From contig JAITJP010000389.1 in the NCBI GenBank assembly GCA_031278835.1, positions 1-11,310 of the forward strand: a stretch of 11,310 bases of DNA. Direction: 5' to 3'. The notes under the pieces were generated by a model that saw nothing but the letters and a program-made list of their open reading frames with translations, was not told where the DNA came from and ran no database searches. This DNA comes from Deltaproteobacteria bacterium (GTDB taxonomy: Bacteria > Desulfobacterota > Desulfarculia > Adiutricales > Adiutricaceae). Positions within the stretch are counted from its first letter, which is position 1, and each line of letters begins with the position of its first letter. Shown here one piece after another: positions 1-7,009 of this stretch. Both the position numbers and the translations under genes were made by a program.

Positions 1-384
1 TTTTAGAAATTTTTATGGCCTTAGTTAAAAATTAGCTTTTATGATTGTGACCTAAGGCGCTGAAAAATAGACTCTTATCTTTGAAAGTGAAAATAGTTAG
101 GAAATTTCCAGCTAAGGTAGACTGAAATCGTGGTCAAACTTTGTCGAGGACTTATTAGGTTAATTCCAGGCCCGCCGCCCTTCTGGCCAAAAGCCGGGGT
201 CAAGTTAGTAAAAAAACAAAAGTCCAGCCCCAGCAAAAATAGGCCGGTAAGCGCCCCAAATCGGCCCATAGAGACCTGGCCAAGCCGGATTGGCTAAAAT
301 CACCCAGCCTAGCCGCCCCAGGGCGCCCAGGGCCTTTGAGGGCCCTTTACGGCCCTTCTTCGAAAAGGCCCCAATTAGGGCTAA
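1..384. other. Spacer downstream of the glycosyltransferase, no convincing gene
   Basis: No supported gene lies here. The part next to the glycosyltransferase stop (about 305-375) is crowded with GGCC and GGGCCC blocks that can form several overlapping short stem-loops. None is followed by a T run on the minus strand, so no canonical terminator for the upstream gene can be named. The left part (1-130) is AT-rich and featureless to my eye. A 64-codon minus-strand frame at 75-269 was considered and rejected. Confidence 0.6.
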
Positions 385-1845
385 TTAGCTGGCCGGTTTT
401 TCTGGAGCGAAATCAAATATCTCATCAACCTGCTGGTTATCCAGTAAGAGTTTAAGCCAGCTGCCAATCTCCCTTTCCTTGGAGTAGTATTTGCTCACAA
501 AAGCGCTAACTTCTTGGGGATCGGGCGGGTTGTCGTAGAGCTCCTTTAGCTGGTCAAAGGTGGTCCAGAGATAGCCAGGCAGGTAGATGTCCTCGGCCCC
601 GGGAAAGTTATAAACCAGGGGCTTAAGCCCGCGGCTCATGGCTTCCAAAATCCCCAAGCCCTGACTCTCGTTAAGGCTGGAGCACAGGATGTAATCCTTG
701 TCCTTAAACCACTCATCGGGGTTATTGACGTGGCCGTAAAAAACGATCCGCTCGTTTAAGCCGGCTTTTTTGGCGAAATGGGGCATTGCCAAAGCGTATC
801 GGCTGTCCTGATACATGCCGGCCACGTGGAGCTTAAGATCCGGGTTGTCTTTGGCCAGATATGAAAAGGCCTGCATCATGACCATGGGGTCTTTTTTATA
901 GGAGATGTAAGCCAGAAAGGCGATGTTGTTTTTTTCCTGGCTCCTGGGTAGGTAACTAAAACGGCTAAGGTCGATGCCGTTGTGGATGACGTTGAGACGG
1001 CAATTCTTGGCCGTGGGAAAGTTTTTCTGGATGAAAAGGTCCCTCATATAGGGCGAGACAAAGACGATGTCCCCGGCCAGGTCATAATTGATCTTTTCAG
1101 CCAGACCGTCATAGAGCTCATAACTATGGATCCTGACGATGACTTTTTTTCCGCTTAGGATATTGGTTTGGGTCAAGATGAATTGGGTTAACTGATTGCC
1201 CCATTCCAGCCAAACGATCTGGGCGTTTAAAAGGTTTTTTATATGATCCTCGGCTTTAAGCGAAATCGAAGTGGTGACGTTCAGGTAGAGGGAAAGGCGC
1301 TTAAGGCTGTCATGGATAAAGGAATCCATGCCCGGGACGCAGCAAACCGTCAGGTTGAGTTTCTTTTTGATTTTGCTGGGCAGCGGCAAACCGTTAAGGT
1401 GAGCCTTGATGTCGTTAAACTCGGCTTGCTTGATGTAGTTAGTTGAGCTTAGCTCCAGGGCCTTTTCGATACTCTCCTTGGCCTTAATTTGTTCTTCAAA
1501 GGCATGGTAGATCCTGGCCCCAAAGGCCAAAAACTCCGGGTCGTTTTTTCTTATGCCCAATAGCCGCTCCAGGGTTTCCAAAGCCAGCACTTTGTCTTTC
1601 TTGGTGGCGTAAACCATGCATAAATTTTTTAGGGCCTCTAGGTGATTGCTTTTTGACTCCAAGATTTTTTTAAATTGAGCCTCGGCCCCATCGTTGTCGC
1701 CCTGCTTGAAACAGACGATGCCCAGGCCCAATAAAGACCTGACATTACTTGGTTCCGCTGCCAAGATTTCCATAAAGGCGGCCTGGGATTCTTCCAGCTT
1801 ACCCTTTTGAGCTAAATTTTCGGCGTTTAAAATGGCGTTAAGCAT
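385..1845 (-). CDS. TPR-domain protein fused to a family GT4-type glycosyltransferase
   Basis: Predicted cytoplasmic sugar transferase of 486 aa. Residues 1-150 are TPR-like helical repeats, for example EAQFKKIL and ALETLERLLGI spaced about 34 residues apart. Residues 160-470 form a GT-B glycosyltransferase fold: an N-terminal Rossmann part from about 164, VIRIHSYELYD at 236-246, VIHNGIDLSRF at 286-296, and the sugar-nucleotide half from about 305. The GT4 signature EX7E is present as E393 to E401 (ESQGLGILE). The family transfers a sugar from a nucleotide donor to glycans, lipids or proteins; donor and acceptor cannot be read from the sequence. There is no signal peptide or membrane segment. 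The ATG at 1845 has only a weak ribosome site (TAGG, 7 nt upstream), but the TPR register begins right after it. It stands alone, divergent from the ADP-ribosylglycohydrolase gene. TPR-GT combinations occur in bacterial surface-glycan and protein-glycosylation loci, but no such neighbours are visible here. Confidence 0.9.
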   Translation of the reverse strand: MLNAILNAENLAQKGKLEESQAAFMEILAAEPSNVRSLLGLGIVCFKQGDNDGAEAQFKKILESKSNHLEALKNLCMVYATKKDKVLALETLERLLGIRKNDPEFLAFGARIYHAFEEQIKAKESIEKALELSSTNYIKQAEFNDIKAHLNGLPLPSKIKKKLNLTVCCVPGMDSFIHDSLKRLSLYLNVTTSISLKAEDHIKNLLNAQIVWLEWGNQLTQFILTQTNILSGKKVIVRIHSYELYDGLAEKINYDLAGDIVFVSPYMRDLFIQKNFPTAKNCRLNVIHNGIDLSRFSYLPRSQEKNNIAFLAYISYKKDPMVMMQAFSYLAKDNPDLKLHVAGMYQDSRYALAMPHFAKKAGLNERIVFYGHVNNPDEWFKDKDYILCSSLNESQGLGILEAMSRGLKPLVYNFPGAEDIYLPGYLWTTFDQLKELYDNPPDPQEVSAFVSKYYSKEREIGSWLKLLLDNQQVDEIFDFAPEKPAS

Positions 1846-1878
1846 GTTTTTACCTATATTTATCCTAAAAGGTTAACC

Positions 1879-1912
1879 CAATTTAGGCTTCATGAGCTTG
1901 AAGCCTAAATTG
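1879..1912. repeat. 14-bp inverted repeat upstream of the glycosyltransferase
   Basis: The arms CAATTTAGGCTTCA (1879-1892) and TGAAGCCTAAATTG (1899-1912) are perfect reverse complements around a 6-nt centre. The element lies 34 bp upstream of the glycosyltransferase start, so it would be in the leader or promoter of that gene. There is no T run on either side, which argues against a terminator. The word AGCCTAAA recurs at 1914-1921 and AAGCCTAAAT at about 1944-1953, as if the half-site were repeated. An operator or an mRNA leader hairpin are the two plausible readings. Confidence 0.6.
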
Positions 1913-2441
1913 AGCCTAAAAAAAATGGTTATGGGGTCACTATTAAGCCTAAATAATCCAGCCCAGCCAACCAACCAGTTAAAATCAGTCCAACTCGGGC
2001 CAATCTAAATCAGGCTAGGGCCCTGGCCGCCAATTAAATTCCTACACTTAGCCCCTACTTATGGATATTCAGACCATTAAATTCATAGTCTTTCAACTAT
2101 TATGTTGATTTGAACTCTCCATAATCTGACTTTAAGGATCCCTACTAATTCGAAACATGATACCAAATTAACCAACATTTTTGAAGAGAATTTTAAAATT
2201 TTTCTAGAAAATTAACTTTGGATCAGGTATTTTAAGTTATTCATGGTTAAACCTAAGTTTTACCCACTCCCTGCTTCCCCAAGCCGCCCAGGCCGGCTTG
2301 GCCGGCCAGGGTGGCCCCACTAGATTTTAACCAGAACTTTTTCTAAAATACTTTGGTTTCCAGCTAAGTTTAGCCCGGAGAAAACTTGACCTTTCCAGAG
2401 AGCTTAGCCAAAATAAAAGCCAGGTTTCTAAAGCATTTTCA

Positions 2442-2469
2442 TTTTTTTTGGGCCCGGCCCGAAAAAAAA
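2442..2469. repeat. T8-GGGC...GCCC-A8 inverted repeat
   Basis: Eight T, then GGGC, a CCG loop, GCCC, one unpaired G and eight A. The transcript of either strand would fold into a hairpin of about 12 bp with an A/U base and a G/C top. The T run precedes and the A run follows the GC core on both strands, which is the reverse of a factor-independent terminator, so I do not call it one. It lies 69 bp upstream of the ADP-ribosylglycohydrolase start. A related arrangement is at 4828-4859. Confidence 0.5.
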
Positions 2470-2523
2470 CCAAAGCCTGATCCTCTTAAAATTAAGCTTC
2501 AAATTTAACCTAAATAAAGCGGC

Positions 2524-2529
2524 AAGGAG
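2524..2529 (+). promoter_or_regulatory. Ribosome binding site of the ADP-ribosylglycohydrolase
   Basis: AAGGAG ends 9 nt before the ATG at 2539. It is a strong Shine-Dalgarno match and fixes that start, which also begins exactly at the family's N-terminal GAIIGD motif. Confidence 0.85.
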
Positions 2530-2538
2530 CGCCTCGTT

Positions 2539-3348
2539 ATGTTGGGAGCTATAATCGGCGATATCGTGGGTTCTCGTTTTGAGTGGAACAATTTTAAGAG
2601 CAAAGAATTTGAGTTTTTTGCCAAGAATTGTTTTTTCACCGATGACACGGTTATGACCATCGCCATAGGCCAGGCCTTACTGGCTTGCGACGGTCAATAC
2701 GACCGACTTGGCCCAAGAGCGGTCAAGGCCATGCGGGAAATAGGTCAAAACTACCCCCTGTGCGGCTACGGGGGCAGGTTTAGGACTTGGCTGTACTCCA
2801 AAGATCCCCAGCCCTACAATAGTTTTGGAAACGGCGCCGCCATGCGGGTTTCGCCCTGCGGCCTGGTGGCTAAAAGCCTGGAGGAAACCAAACTTTTGGC
2901 CCGCCTGGTTACCGAGGTGACCCATAACCACCCCGAGGGCTTAAAGGGGGCCGAGGCCACGGCCACCTGCGTTTTTTTGGCAAAAACCGGCTGGGACAAG
3001 CTGGCCATCTACGATTACGTTAGACAAAATTACTACCCCCTGGATTTTGACCTTGACTCCATCCGCCTGACCTACAAGTTTAACGAAACCTGCCAAGAAA
3101 CCGTCCCCCAGGCCCTGGAGGCCTTTTTTGAGAGCCAGAGTTTTGAAGACGCCATTAGGGGGGCCATCTCCATAGGCGGCGACAGTGACACCCTGGGGGC
3201 CATAACCGGCGGCGTGGCCGGGGCCTACTACGGCATCCCCAAAGACTTTGCCCAAACGGCCATGACTTACCTAGACGATCAGCTAACCAAGCTACTTTAT
3301 TACTTTGTTTCCGTTTATATTCCCAAGCTGCCCAATGCCCCAGAATAA
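2539..3348 (+). CDS. ADP-ribosylglycohydrolase family protein (DraG-like)
   Basis: Predicted cytoplasmic hydrolase of 269 aa, a usual length for the family, which removes ADP-ribose from modified proteins or small molecules using a metal centre. Family landmarks run the whole length: GAIIGDIVGSRFE at 3-15, the metal-binding FTDDT at 33-37 (D35, D36), GNGAAMRVSP at 98-107, the conserved HNHPEG at 129-134, and the second metal motif GGDSDT at 213-218 (D215, D217, T218) followed by GAITGGVAGAYYG at 220-232. All expected metal ligands are present, so it should be active. It has its own strong ribosome site and long spacers on both sides, so it is probably a single-gene unit. No ADP-ribosyltransferase or toxin partner is visible in the window, so the substrate is unknown; a housekeeping or stress role is as likely as toxin reversal. 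Confidence 0.95.
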   Translation: MLGAIIGDIVGSRFEWNNFKSKEFEFFAKNCFFTDDTVMTIAIGQALLACDGQYDRLGPRAVKAMREIGQNYPLCGYGGRFRTWLYSKDPQPYNSFGNGAAMRVSPCGLVAKSLEETKLLARLVTEVTHNHPEGLKGAEATATCVFLAKTGWDKLAIYDYVRQNYYPLDFDLDSIRLTYKFNETCQETVPQALEAFFESQSFEDAIRGAISIGGDSDTLGAITGGVAGAYYGIPKDFAQTAMTYLDDQLTKLLYYFVSVYIPKLPNAPE

Positions 3349-3355
3349 AAAGGCC

Positions 3356-3388
3356 CCGGCCCCAAAAAAATATTTTTTTTTGGGCCGG
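3356..3388. repeat. Inverted repeat just after the ADP-ribosylglycohydrolase stop
   Basis: CCGGCCC (3356-3362) pairs with GGGCCGG (3382-3388). Inside lie an A7 and a T9 run that also pair, giving a long hairpin with the GC part at the base. It starts 8 nt after the stop codon, where a terminator would sit, but the T run is inside the stem and not after it, so it is not a textbook factor-independent terminator. It may still stop or stabilise the transcript. Confidence 0.5.
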
Positions 3389-3760
3389 AGACCTGAGTAA
3401 ATCTTTAGCTCTGGGCCTTGGGAAATTTAGCCCTTTGGCCAAAAAACTTAGCCGAGATAGACTTTTTCGGCCGGTATTCGAACTCAAAACGACCAATAGG
3501 GCCGTTTTAAGATTTTTTCGCTAGAAATTAAAGGAATTTTTTTGTAAACTAAGGCCATTGAGATTTTGAGCTTTTTTTTGGTCAAAGCCTAGTAAAGCTC
3601 TGGACCTTGACCCAGAGTGATTGGCCCTTAGCCAGCTAGGATTTACCCTAGGTCACCAACCTATAAACTCAATCGCGATTGGCTAGTCCTTTTTCGTTTT
3701 TTATCTTTGCCCAAAAGGGCCTGGCTTAGGTTTTTCTTGGTCTGGCCTTTTTCCAACCTC

Positions 3761-3950
3761 GCCCCAATCGGGACTTAAAGGTGAGCCCTAATCGGGACCT
3801 AAAGGTGAGCCCTAATCGGGACTTAAAGGTGAGCCCCAATCGGGACCTAAAGGTGAGCCCTAATCGGGACCTAAAGGTGAGCCCCATTCGGGACCTAAAG
3901 GTGAGCCCCATTCGGGACCTAAAGGCGGGCCCCATTCGGGCCCGGGGGCC
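3761..3950. repeat. Tandem array of 24-bp repeats, seven full copies and a partial eighth
   Basis: The unit begins GCCCYAATCGGGACYTAAAG and ends GTGA. Full copies start at 3761, 3785, 3809, 3833, 3857, 3881 and 3905, followed by the first 13 nt of an eighth at 3929. Copies differ at only a few positions: C or T at unit position 5, A or T at position 7, C or T at position 15, and the last full copy ends GCGG in place of GTGA. Each unit holds two small dyads, CCC-YAATC-GGG and ACCT-AA-AGGT. The 24-bp period keeps one frame open on each strand (repeating SPNRDLKV on plus, GLTFRSRL on minus), but no good start or family match supports translation. The array ends about 90 bp upstream of the PAP2 gene. 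It could be a protein-binding array or a variable-number repeat; there are no spacers, so it is not a CRISPR. Confidence 0.9.
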
Positions 3951-3957
3951 TTTTTTT
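3928..3957 (+). terminator. Possible factor-independent terminator at the end of the repeat array
   Basis: GGCCCC (3928-3933) pairs with GGGGCC (3945-3950) around an 11-nt loop, and seven T follow at once (3951-3957). An alternative GGGCCC/GGGCCC pairing inside the same bases competes with it. If real, it would end transcripts coming through the array from the left, and PAP2 would need its own promoter in the 83 bp before its start. Confidence 0.45.
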
Positions 3958-4030
3958 GAGAGGCTTCCAGCGGTCCTACTCGGTAATTTATTATTTTTTC
4001 AAATATATTTTTTTTTGTTAGTTTTTTTAT

Positions 4031-4035
4031 AGGAG
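4031..4035 (+). promoter_or_regulatory. Ribosome binding site of the PAP2 gene
   Basis: AGGAG ends 5 nt before the ATG at 4041. This decides the start over the in-frame Met at codon 6 and keeps a short charged stretch ahead of the signal-peptide hydrophobic core. Confidence 0.8.
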
Positions 4036-4040
4036 TCCCT

Positions 4041-4703
4041 ATGTCATCTCTTCTCATGGCCACCAGGCCGGCTAAGAACCCGGCCAGTTTTTCTTGGGCA
4101 GGCTGGAAAATCTTTCCCGTTTTCTTGGCCATGGTCCTAGCCCTGGCCTTGGCTCCGGCGCGCTTATCCGCTGAAACCTTTTACGGTGACGATTACTTGA
4201 TGGTTTTAATCCCAGCTTACGCGGCCGGCTATTCCTACTACAAAGAGCGTCAATTTAACGGTATTTTAAGACTGGGTCTGTCCCTGGGCACCACCCAGTT
4301 GGCCAGCGAAGGCTTAAAGAGAATAACCAATAAAAAACGGCCAAACTGGAAAGAAGGTGACGCCAAAAGATCTTTTCCCAGCGGTCACGCCGCGGCCGCC
4401 TTTAGCGGGGCCATGTTTCTCCACGCCCGCTATAGCTTCAAAGAAGCGGCCGTACCCTACCTTTTGGCGGCCTGGACCGCCTACGGCCGCGTGGCCAGGG
4501 ACAAACACCACGTTGAGGACGTCATAGGTTCGGCCGCCCTTTCCGGGCTATTTACTTTTGTCTTTGTCAGGCCTTATGAACCCTCAAGCGATGACCTGGA
4601 AATGCCGGCCAATCTCATCGAAGAAAGGCGAAAATTTCAAATGGTCCCCCAGTTTTATTTCGATCGAGGTGACCTGGCCGCCACCTTTGGCTTTGACTTT
4701 TAA
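4041..4703 (+). CDS. PAP2-superfamily phosphatase, probably exported
   Basis: Predicted acid phosphatase or lipid phosphatase of 220 aa that uses a phosphohistidine intermediate. The three family motifs are intact: KX6RP as K93 to R100-P101, PSGH at 113-116 with His116, and RX5HX3D as R150, H156 (the expected nucleophile) and D160. Residues 22-44 form a hydrophobic segment ending ARLSA, which reads as a signal peptide cleaved near A44 or as a membrane anchor, so the active site should face the periplasm. Typical lipid-phosphatase members have several more membrane helices; here only weaker hydrophobic stretches lie at about 52-66 and 162-177. The C-terminus (residues 201-220) is an alternating strand ending in Phe, similar to an outer-membrane beta signal; that reading is speculative. 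Substrates in this family include undecaprenyl diphosphate, lipid A and phosphatidate, and the exact one cannot be told. It is followed by a strong terminator and looks like a single-gene unit. Confidence 0.92.
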   Translation: MSSLLMATRPAKNPASFSWAGWKIFPVFLAMVLALALAPARLSAETFYGDDYLMVLIPAYAAGYSYYKERQFNGILRLGLSLGTTQLASEGLKRITNKKRPNWKEGDAKRSFPSGHAAAAFSGAMFLHARYSFKEAAVPYLLAAWTAYGRVARDKHHVEDVIGSAALSGLFTFVFVRPYEPSSDDLEMPANLIEERRKFQMVPQFYFDRGDLAATFGFDF

Positions 4704-4745
4704 ATTTTTTCGGCCCCTTTCAAAACCCTGGCCCCCCCAAAAATC

Positions 4746-4786
4746 AAAAAAACTTAACTCCTCTGGCCGAGGAGTTAAGTTTTTTT
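4746..4786. terminator. Bidirectional factor-independent terminator
   Basis: A perfect 18-bp stem (4746-4763 with 4769-4786) closes a 5-nt TGGCC loop. The core is CTTAACTCCTC / GAGGAGTTAAG, flanked by A7 on the left and T7 on the right, so either strand yields a hairpin followed by a U run. It lies 42 bp after the PAP2 stop and 104 bp beyond the stop of the convergent minus-strand operon, and should serve both. Confidence 0.93.
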
Positions 4787-4827
4787 GTTTTTTTTTGGGG
4801 TGGGAAAAAATTAGTCTTAAGGGCCTA

Positions 4828-4859
4828 TTTTTTTTATTGGGCCAAAAAACGAAAAAAAA
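4828..4859. repeat. T8-ATTGGGCC-A-rich imperfect inverted repeat
   Basis: Eight T (4828-4835), ATTGGGCCA, then a run of A interrupted by CG and ending in eight A. The arms pair imperfectly around GGCC. It has the same T-run, GGCC, A-run order as 2442-2469 and sits just beyond the stop of the 704-aa gene (4891). Confidence 0.35.
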
Positions 4860-4890
4860 GCTGACTTTTTTTGAGTAAGAGCGCCTTTGA

Positions 4891-7005
4891 TTATATGTCT
4901 GAGTGTAACCAATCCACAAGCAATGTTTGTAATATGTCGGATTTTTGGTAATAAGAGGCACTTTGTAAATCTTCAATGGTTTTAATGGTTTTCTTGATAT
5001 ACCGGGAAGTCTTTTTGGCTGGAATTTGTGAAAGTTTTTTGGAAATATAATCTAAAAGATGTGAAATTGACCCTTGGCGTTGTGAGCAATAAATGCCTAA
5101 AAGTAAGTAACTGAAGTCATCTTCAACGATAAGCTTATTTAAGATTATATCGGTAAGCTTTTCAAAAAAAGATTGGTGAAAATCAAAAAAATGAGTGGCC
5201 AGAATCAGGATCTCGGTAGTTAATTTAGCTGAGGCCTTAGTGGCCTCCTTAAAAAAGCTCTCTAATTTTTGAGAGTCTTGAGTGATGGAGTTTGGAAAAG
5301 ATTTGTATTTAGGCGGAAGTAAGATTTCCAAAAAAGCTTTGATCAAACCGGATTTTGGACCGTTAGCCAGTCCAAAATATAAAGAAAGCATGTCAAAATG
5401 TTGCCAAGTAGTGGATTTTGCATAGGTGAATTTATTGTTATCAGGACTAAAACGGGCAAATAGATAAGGTGAATTATCAATATTTTTTATTATAGCTTCT
5501 TTAATCGAACTTTCAAGCATTCGTTTTAGCCAATCTTCATAAAAACGGCTGATATCTTCAGGGTTCAATAGCTGGCTTAAGTTGGGCCAATAAGGGGCCA
5601 GGGAGGCTTGTTGGGCGAACATTAATCGACCCGCTTCCGATATTTGCTGATCGGTTAAGCCAGGCTGGTCAGCCGATAGCCGGCGCAGATTGGCTAATTG
5701 TGGTCTTAAAGATGGATTGTAAAAGAAAATGGTTAGGGATAAGGCTAGGGAAAATTGATTAAAGGGAAGTTCAGCTCTGGATAGAGATTGCAGGCTTTTT
5801 ATGGAAAAAACAGTTTTAATGGCTTCTTCAAATTCTTCGATGATTTCCGAAGTCCAGAAGGTGAAACCATGTCGAATTTTTTTGCCAAGCACGGTCAGCT
5901 TAGAAAAACATGATATTAATTTGTCCTGCTTATATTGTTCAAGAGAGACATCGTTTTTATCGATAACTTCGTGTATCCAAACCAGGACAAGAAAATAAAG
6001 TTCTTGAGATATCCAACGACCGGATTTGATAAAATACTCAATTGAAGCTAACTTAGGCATCTCGTCGATTTCTCCAAAGTTACCCATCATGCTAAACAAC
6101 ATCTCGGCCATCTGACGAAATCCGCTTTTTTGGCCAGTGTCCAAAGAGAGATAACCTTGAAAAAAGGTCGAAAGATTTTGGTCTAAATCGGGCATGAAAT
6201 TTAAGGCCAAAAGCCTGGCCTGGTTGCCCCAATGGTCACCGTATTTTTCCTGACCCATGGAACAAAATAAATTCCAAAAGGCCAGCAGGATAGGATTTGA
6301 CGGTAGATTGCTAAGTTCTTTAAAACTGGAGTGATTATAAATAGCGCTGGTTTTGGAGAAATCGTAATTCCTTCTTGATTTGATTTTAAGCTGGCGCATA
6401 AGTTGAGCGATATTGGTGATGGCCTTAACGATTTTTAAGTTAGGCGACTTGGCCAAATAGCCCTCAAGCTCTTGACAGCACTTGATTAGGGTATTACAGG
6501 GGCTGACCGTTTTAGCCTCAGGTATAGTCAAAAACAGTTTTTGTATCTTTTGGGTAAGCATCTCGGGCTGGTTAGTGGGTTTGACCGGGCGGCTGGATTT
6601 TCGGACTTTGGCCAGTTTTTGACCAATTGACCGGTAAGGTTCTGGTAAATTAGCTAGCTCTTTAGTGGCTGGGTAATTATCGGGCTCATCCTCCTGGACT
6701 AACTTTAAAGCCACTAGGGCGCATTTTTTGAGTGACTCGGCCTCCGGTCCTTTGGCTTCTTGGTTTAATTTCTGAGCCAAGTCAACTATGATCTCATTGG
6801 CTTGAGCCTCGACCAGGCTCTGGGTTAGAGCGTTGTAGAGACCGTCTTCCAAATATTCGACCCAGGGGCTTTGGTCCGAACGGGATCTATCCCGATAGTA
6901 AAGCTCGACAAACCTCTGCCAATTTTGGTCTGCCCAATGATTGGCTAAGCGATCTTTTAGGGATAAATTACCCTTGATTTTTTTCTTATTTTTTTTCTTG
7001 CCCAT
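4891..7005 (-). CDS. Uncharacterised 704-aa helical protein, last gene of the Hsp70 operon
   Basis: I do not recognise this family. The protein is 704 aa, with no signal peptide or convincing transmembrane helix, so it is probably cytoplasmic. It opens with a lysine block (GKKKNKKKIKGN, residues 2-13), then is almost wholly predicted alpha helix with many Leu, Phe and Trp, as in helical-repeat scaffolds, though no clean TPR or HEAT period can be read by eye. Residues 130-150 are a Pro/Lys/Ser-rich likely linker between a first domain (about 14-130) and a long C-terminal region. A clustered Cys pair (CC at 176-177) is present, but no metal motif. Its ATG lies 4 nt after the Hsp70 stop with no clear Shine-Dalgarno site, which suggests translational coupling and roughly matched production. 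Position and coupling suggest a partner, adaptor or client of the Hsp70; that is inference. The gene is more AT-rich and poorer in GGCC than the genes to its left. Confidence 0.85.
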   Translation of the reverse strand: MGKKKNKKKIKGNLSLKDRLANHWADQNWQRFVELYYRDRSRSDQSPWVEYLEDGLYNALTQSLVEAQANEIIVDLAQKLNQEAKGPEAESLKKCALVALKLVQEDEPDNYPATKELANLPEPYRSIGQKLAKVRKSSRPVKPTNQPEMLTQKIQKLFLTIPEAKTVSPCNTLIKCCQELEGYLAKSPNLKIVKAITNIAQLMRQLKIKSRRNYDFSKTSAIYNHSSFKELSNLPSNPILLAFWNLFCSMGQEKYGDHWGNQARLLALNFMPDLDQNLSTFFQGYLSLDTGQKSGFRQMAEMLFSMMGNFGEIDEMPKLASIEYFIKSGRWISQELYFLVLVWIHEVIDKNDVSLEQYKQDKLISCFSKLTVLGKKIRHGFTFWTSEIIEEFEEAIKTVFSIKSLQSLSRAELPFNQFSLALSLTIFFYNPSLRPQLANLRRLSADQPGLTDQQISEAGRLMFAQQASLAPYWPNLSQLLNPEDISRFYEDWLKRMLESSIKEAIIKNIDNSPYLFARFSPDNNKFTYAKSTTWQHFDMLSLYFGLANGPKSGLIKAFLEILLPPKYKSFPNSITQDSQKLESFFKEATKASAKLTTEILILATHFFDFHQSFFEKLTDIILNKLIVEDDFSYLLLGIYCSQRQGSISHLLDYISKKLSQIPAKKTSRYIKKTIKTIEDLQSASYYQKSDILQTLLVDWLHSDI

Positions 7006-7009
7006 TGAT

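Larger units (their letters stand above)
1846..2538. other. Long divergent intergenic region
   Basis: This 693-bp spacer lies between two divergent genes, so it must hold the promoters for both. It contains the inverted repeat at 1879-1912, a run of AAGCCTAAAT-like words, an AT-rich core at about 2040-2270, a GGCC-rich cluster at about 2278-2320 including an 8-bp stem (CCAAGCCG at 2279-2286 with CGGCTTGG at 2294-2301), and the T8/A8 inverted repeat at 2442-2469. A weak sigma70-like pair (TTGAAG at 2181-2186 and TAGAAA at 2205-2210, 18-bp spacer) points toward the plus-strand gene, but it is far from the start and matches consensus at only 4 of 6 positions in each box. I see no coding frame worth calling. 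Confidence 0.6.
3349..4040. other. Long intergenic region with tandem repeat array
   Basis: This 692-bp spacer lies between two plus-strand genes. It opens with a GC/AT inverted repeat just after the ADP-ribosylglycohydrolase stop (3356-3388), continues with about 370 bp in which I see no gene or RNA signature, then holds the 24-bp repeat array (3761-3950), a T-run hairpin (3928-3957) and an AT-rich leader (about 3980-4030) in front of the PAP2 ribosome site. Frames that stay open through the array are repeat translations, not genes. Confidence 0.6.

Noticed and set aside
75..269. 64-codon minus-strand frame with a hydrophobic, signal-peptide-like N-terminus
   Set aside because: Weak ribosome site, no recognisable domain, and a GGCC/T-run composition that readily makes hydrophobic frames by chance.
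2677..3496. Several minus-strand frames opposite the ADP-ribosylglycohydrolase
   Set aside because: These are shadows of the GC-rich codons of a well-supported gene, with no domain signal.
3761..3950. CRISPR array
   Set aside because: The 24-bp units are directly adjacent, with no unique spacers and no cas genes.
3726..4132. Open frames on both strands running through the 24-bp array (SPNRDLKV and GLTFRSRL peptide repeats)
   Set aside because: The repeat length is a multiple of three and keeps frames open automatically. There is no good start site or domain, and the frames run into a terminator-like hairpin or overlap the PAP2 gene.
4584..4976. 130-codon minus-strand frame across the terminator
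   Set aside because: It crosses the bidirectional terminator and overlaps both PAP2 and the 704-aa gene out of frame; its composition follows the T and A runs.
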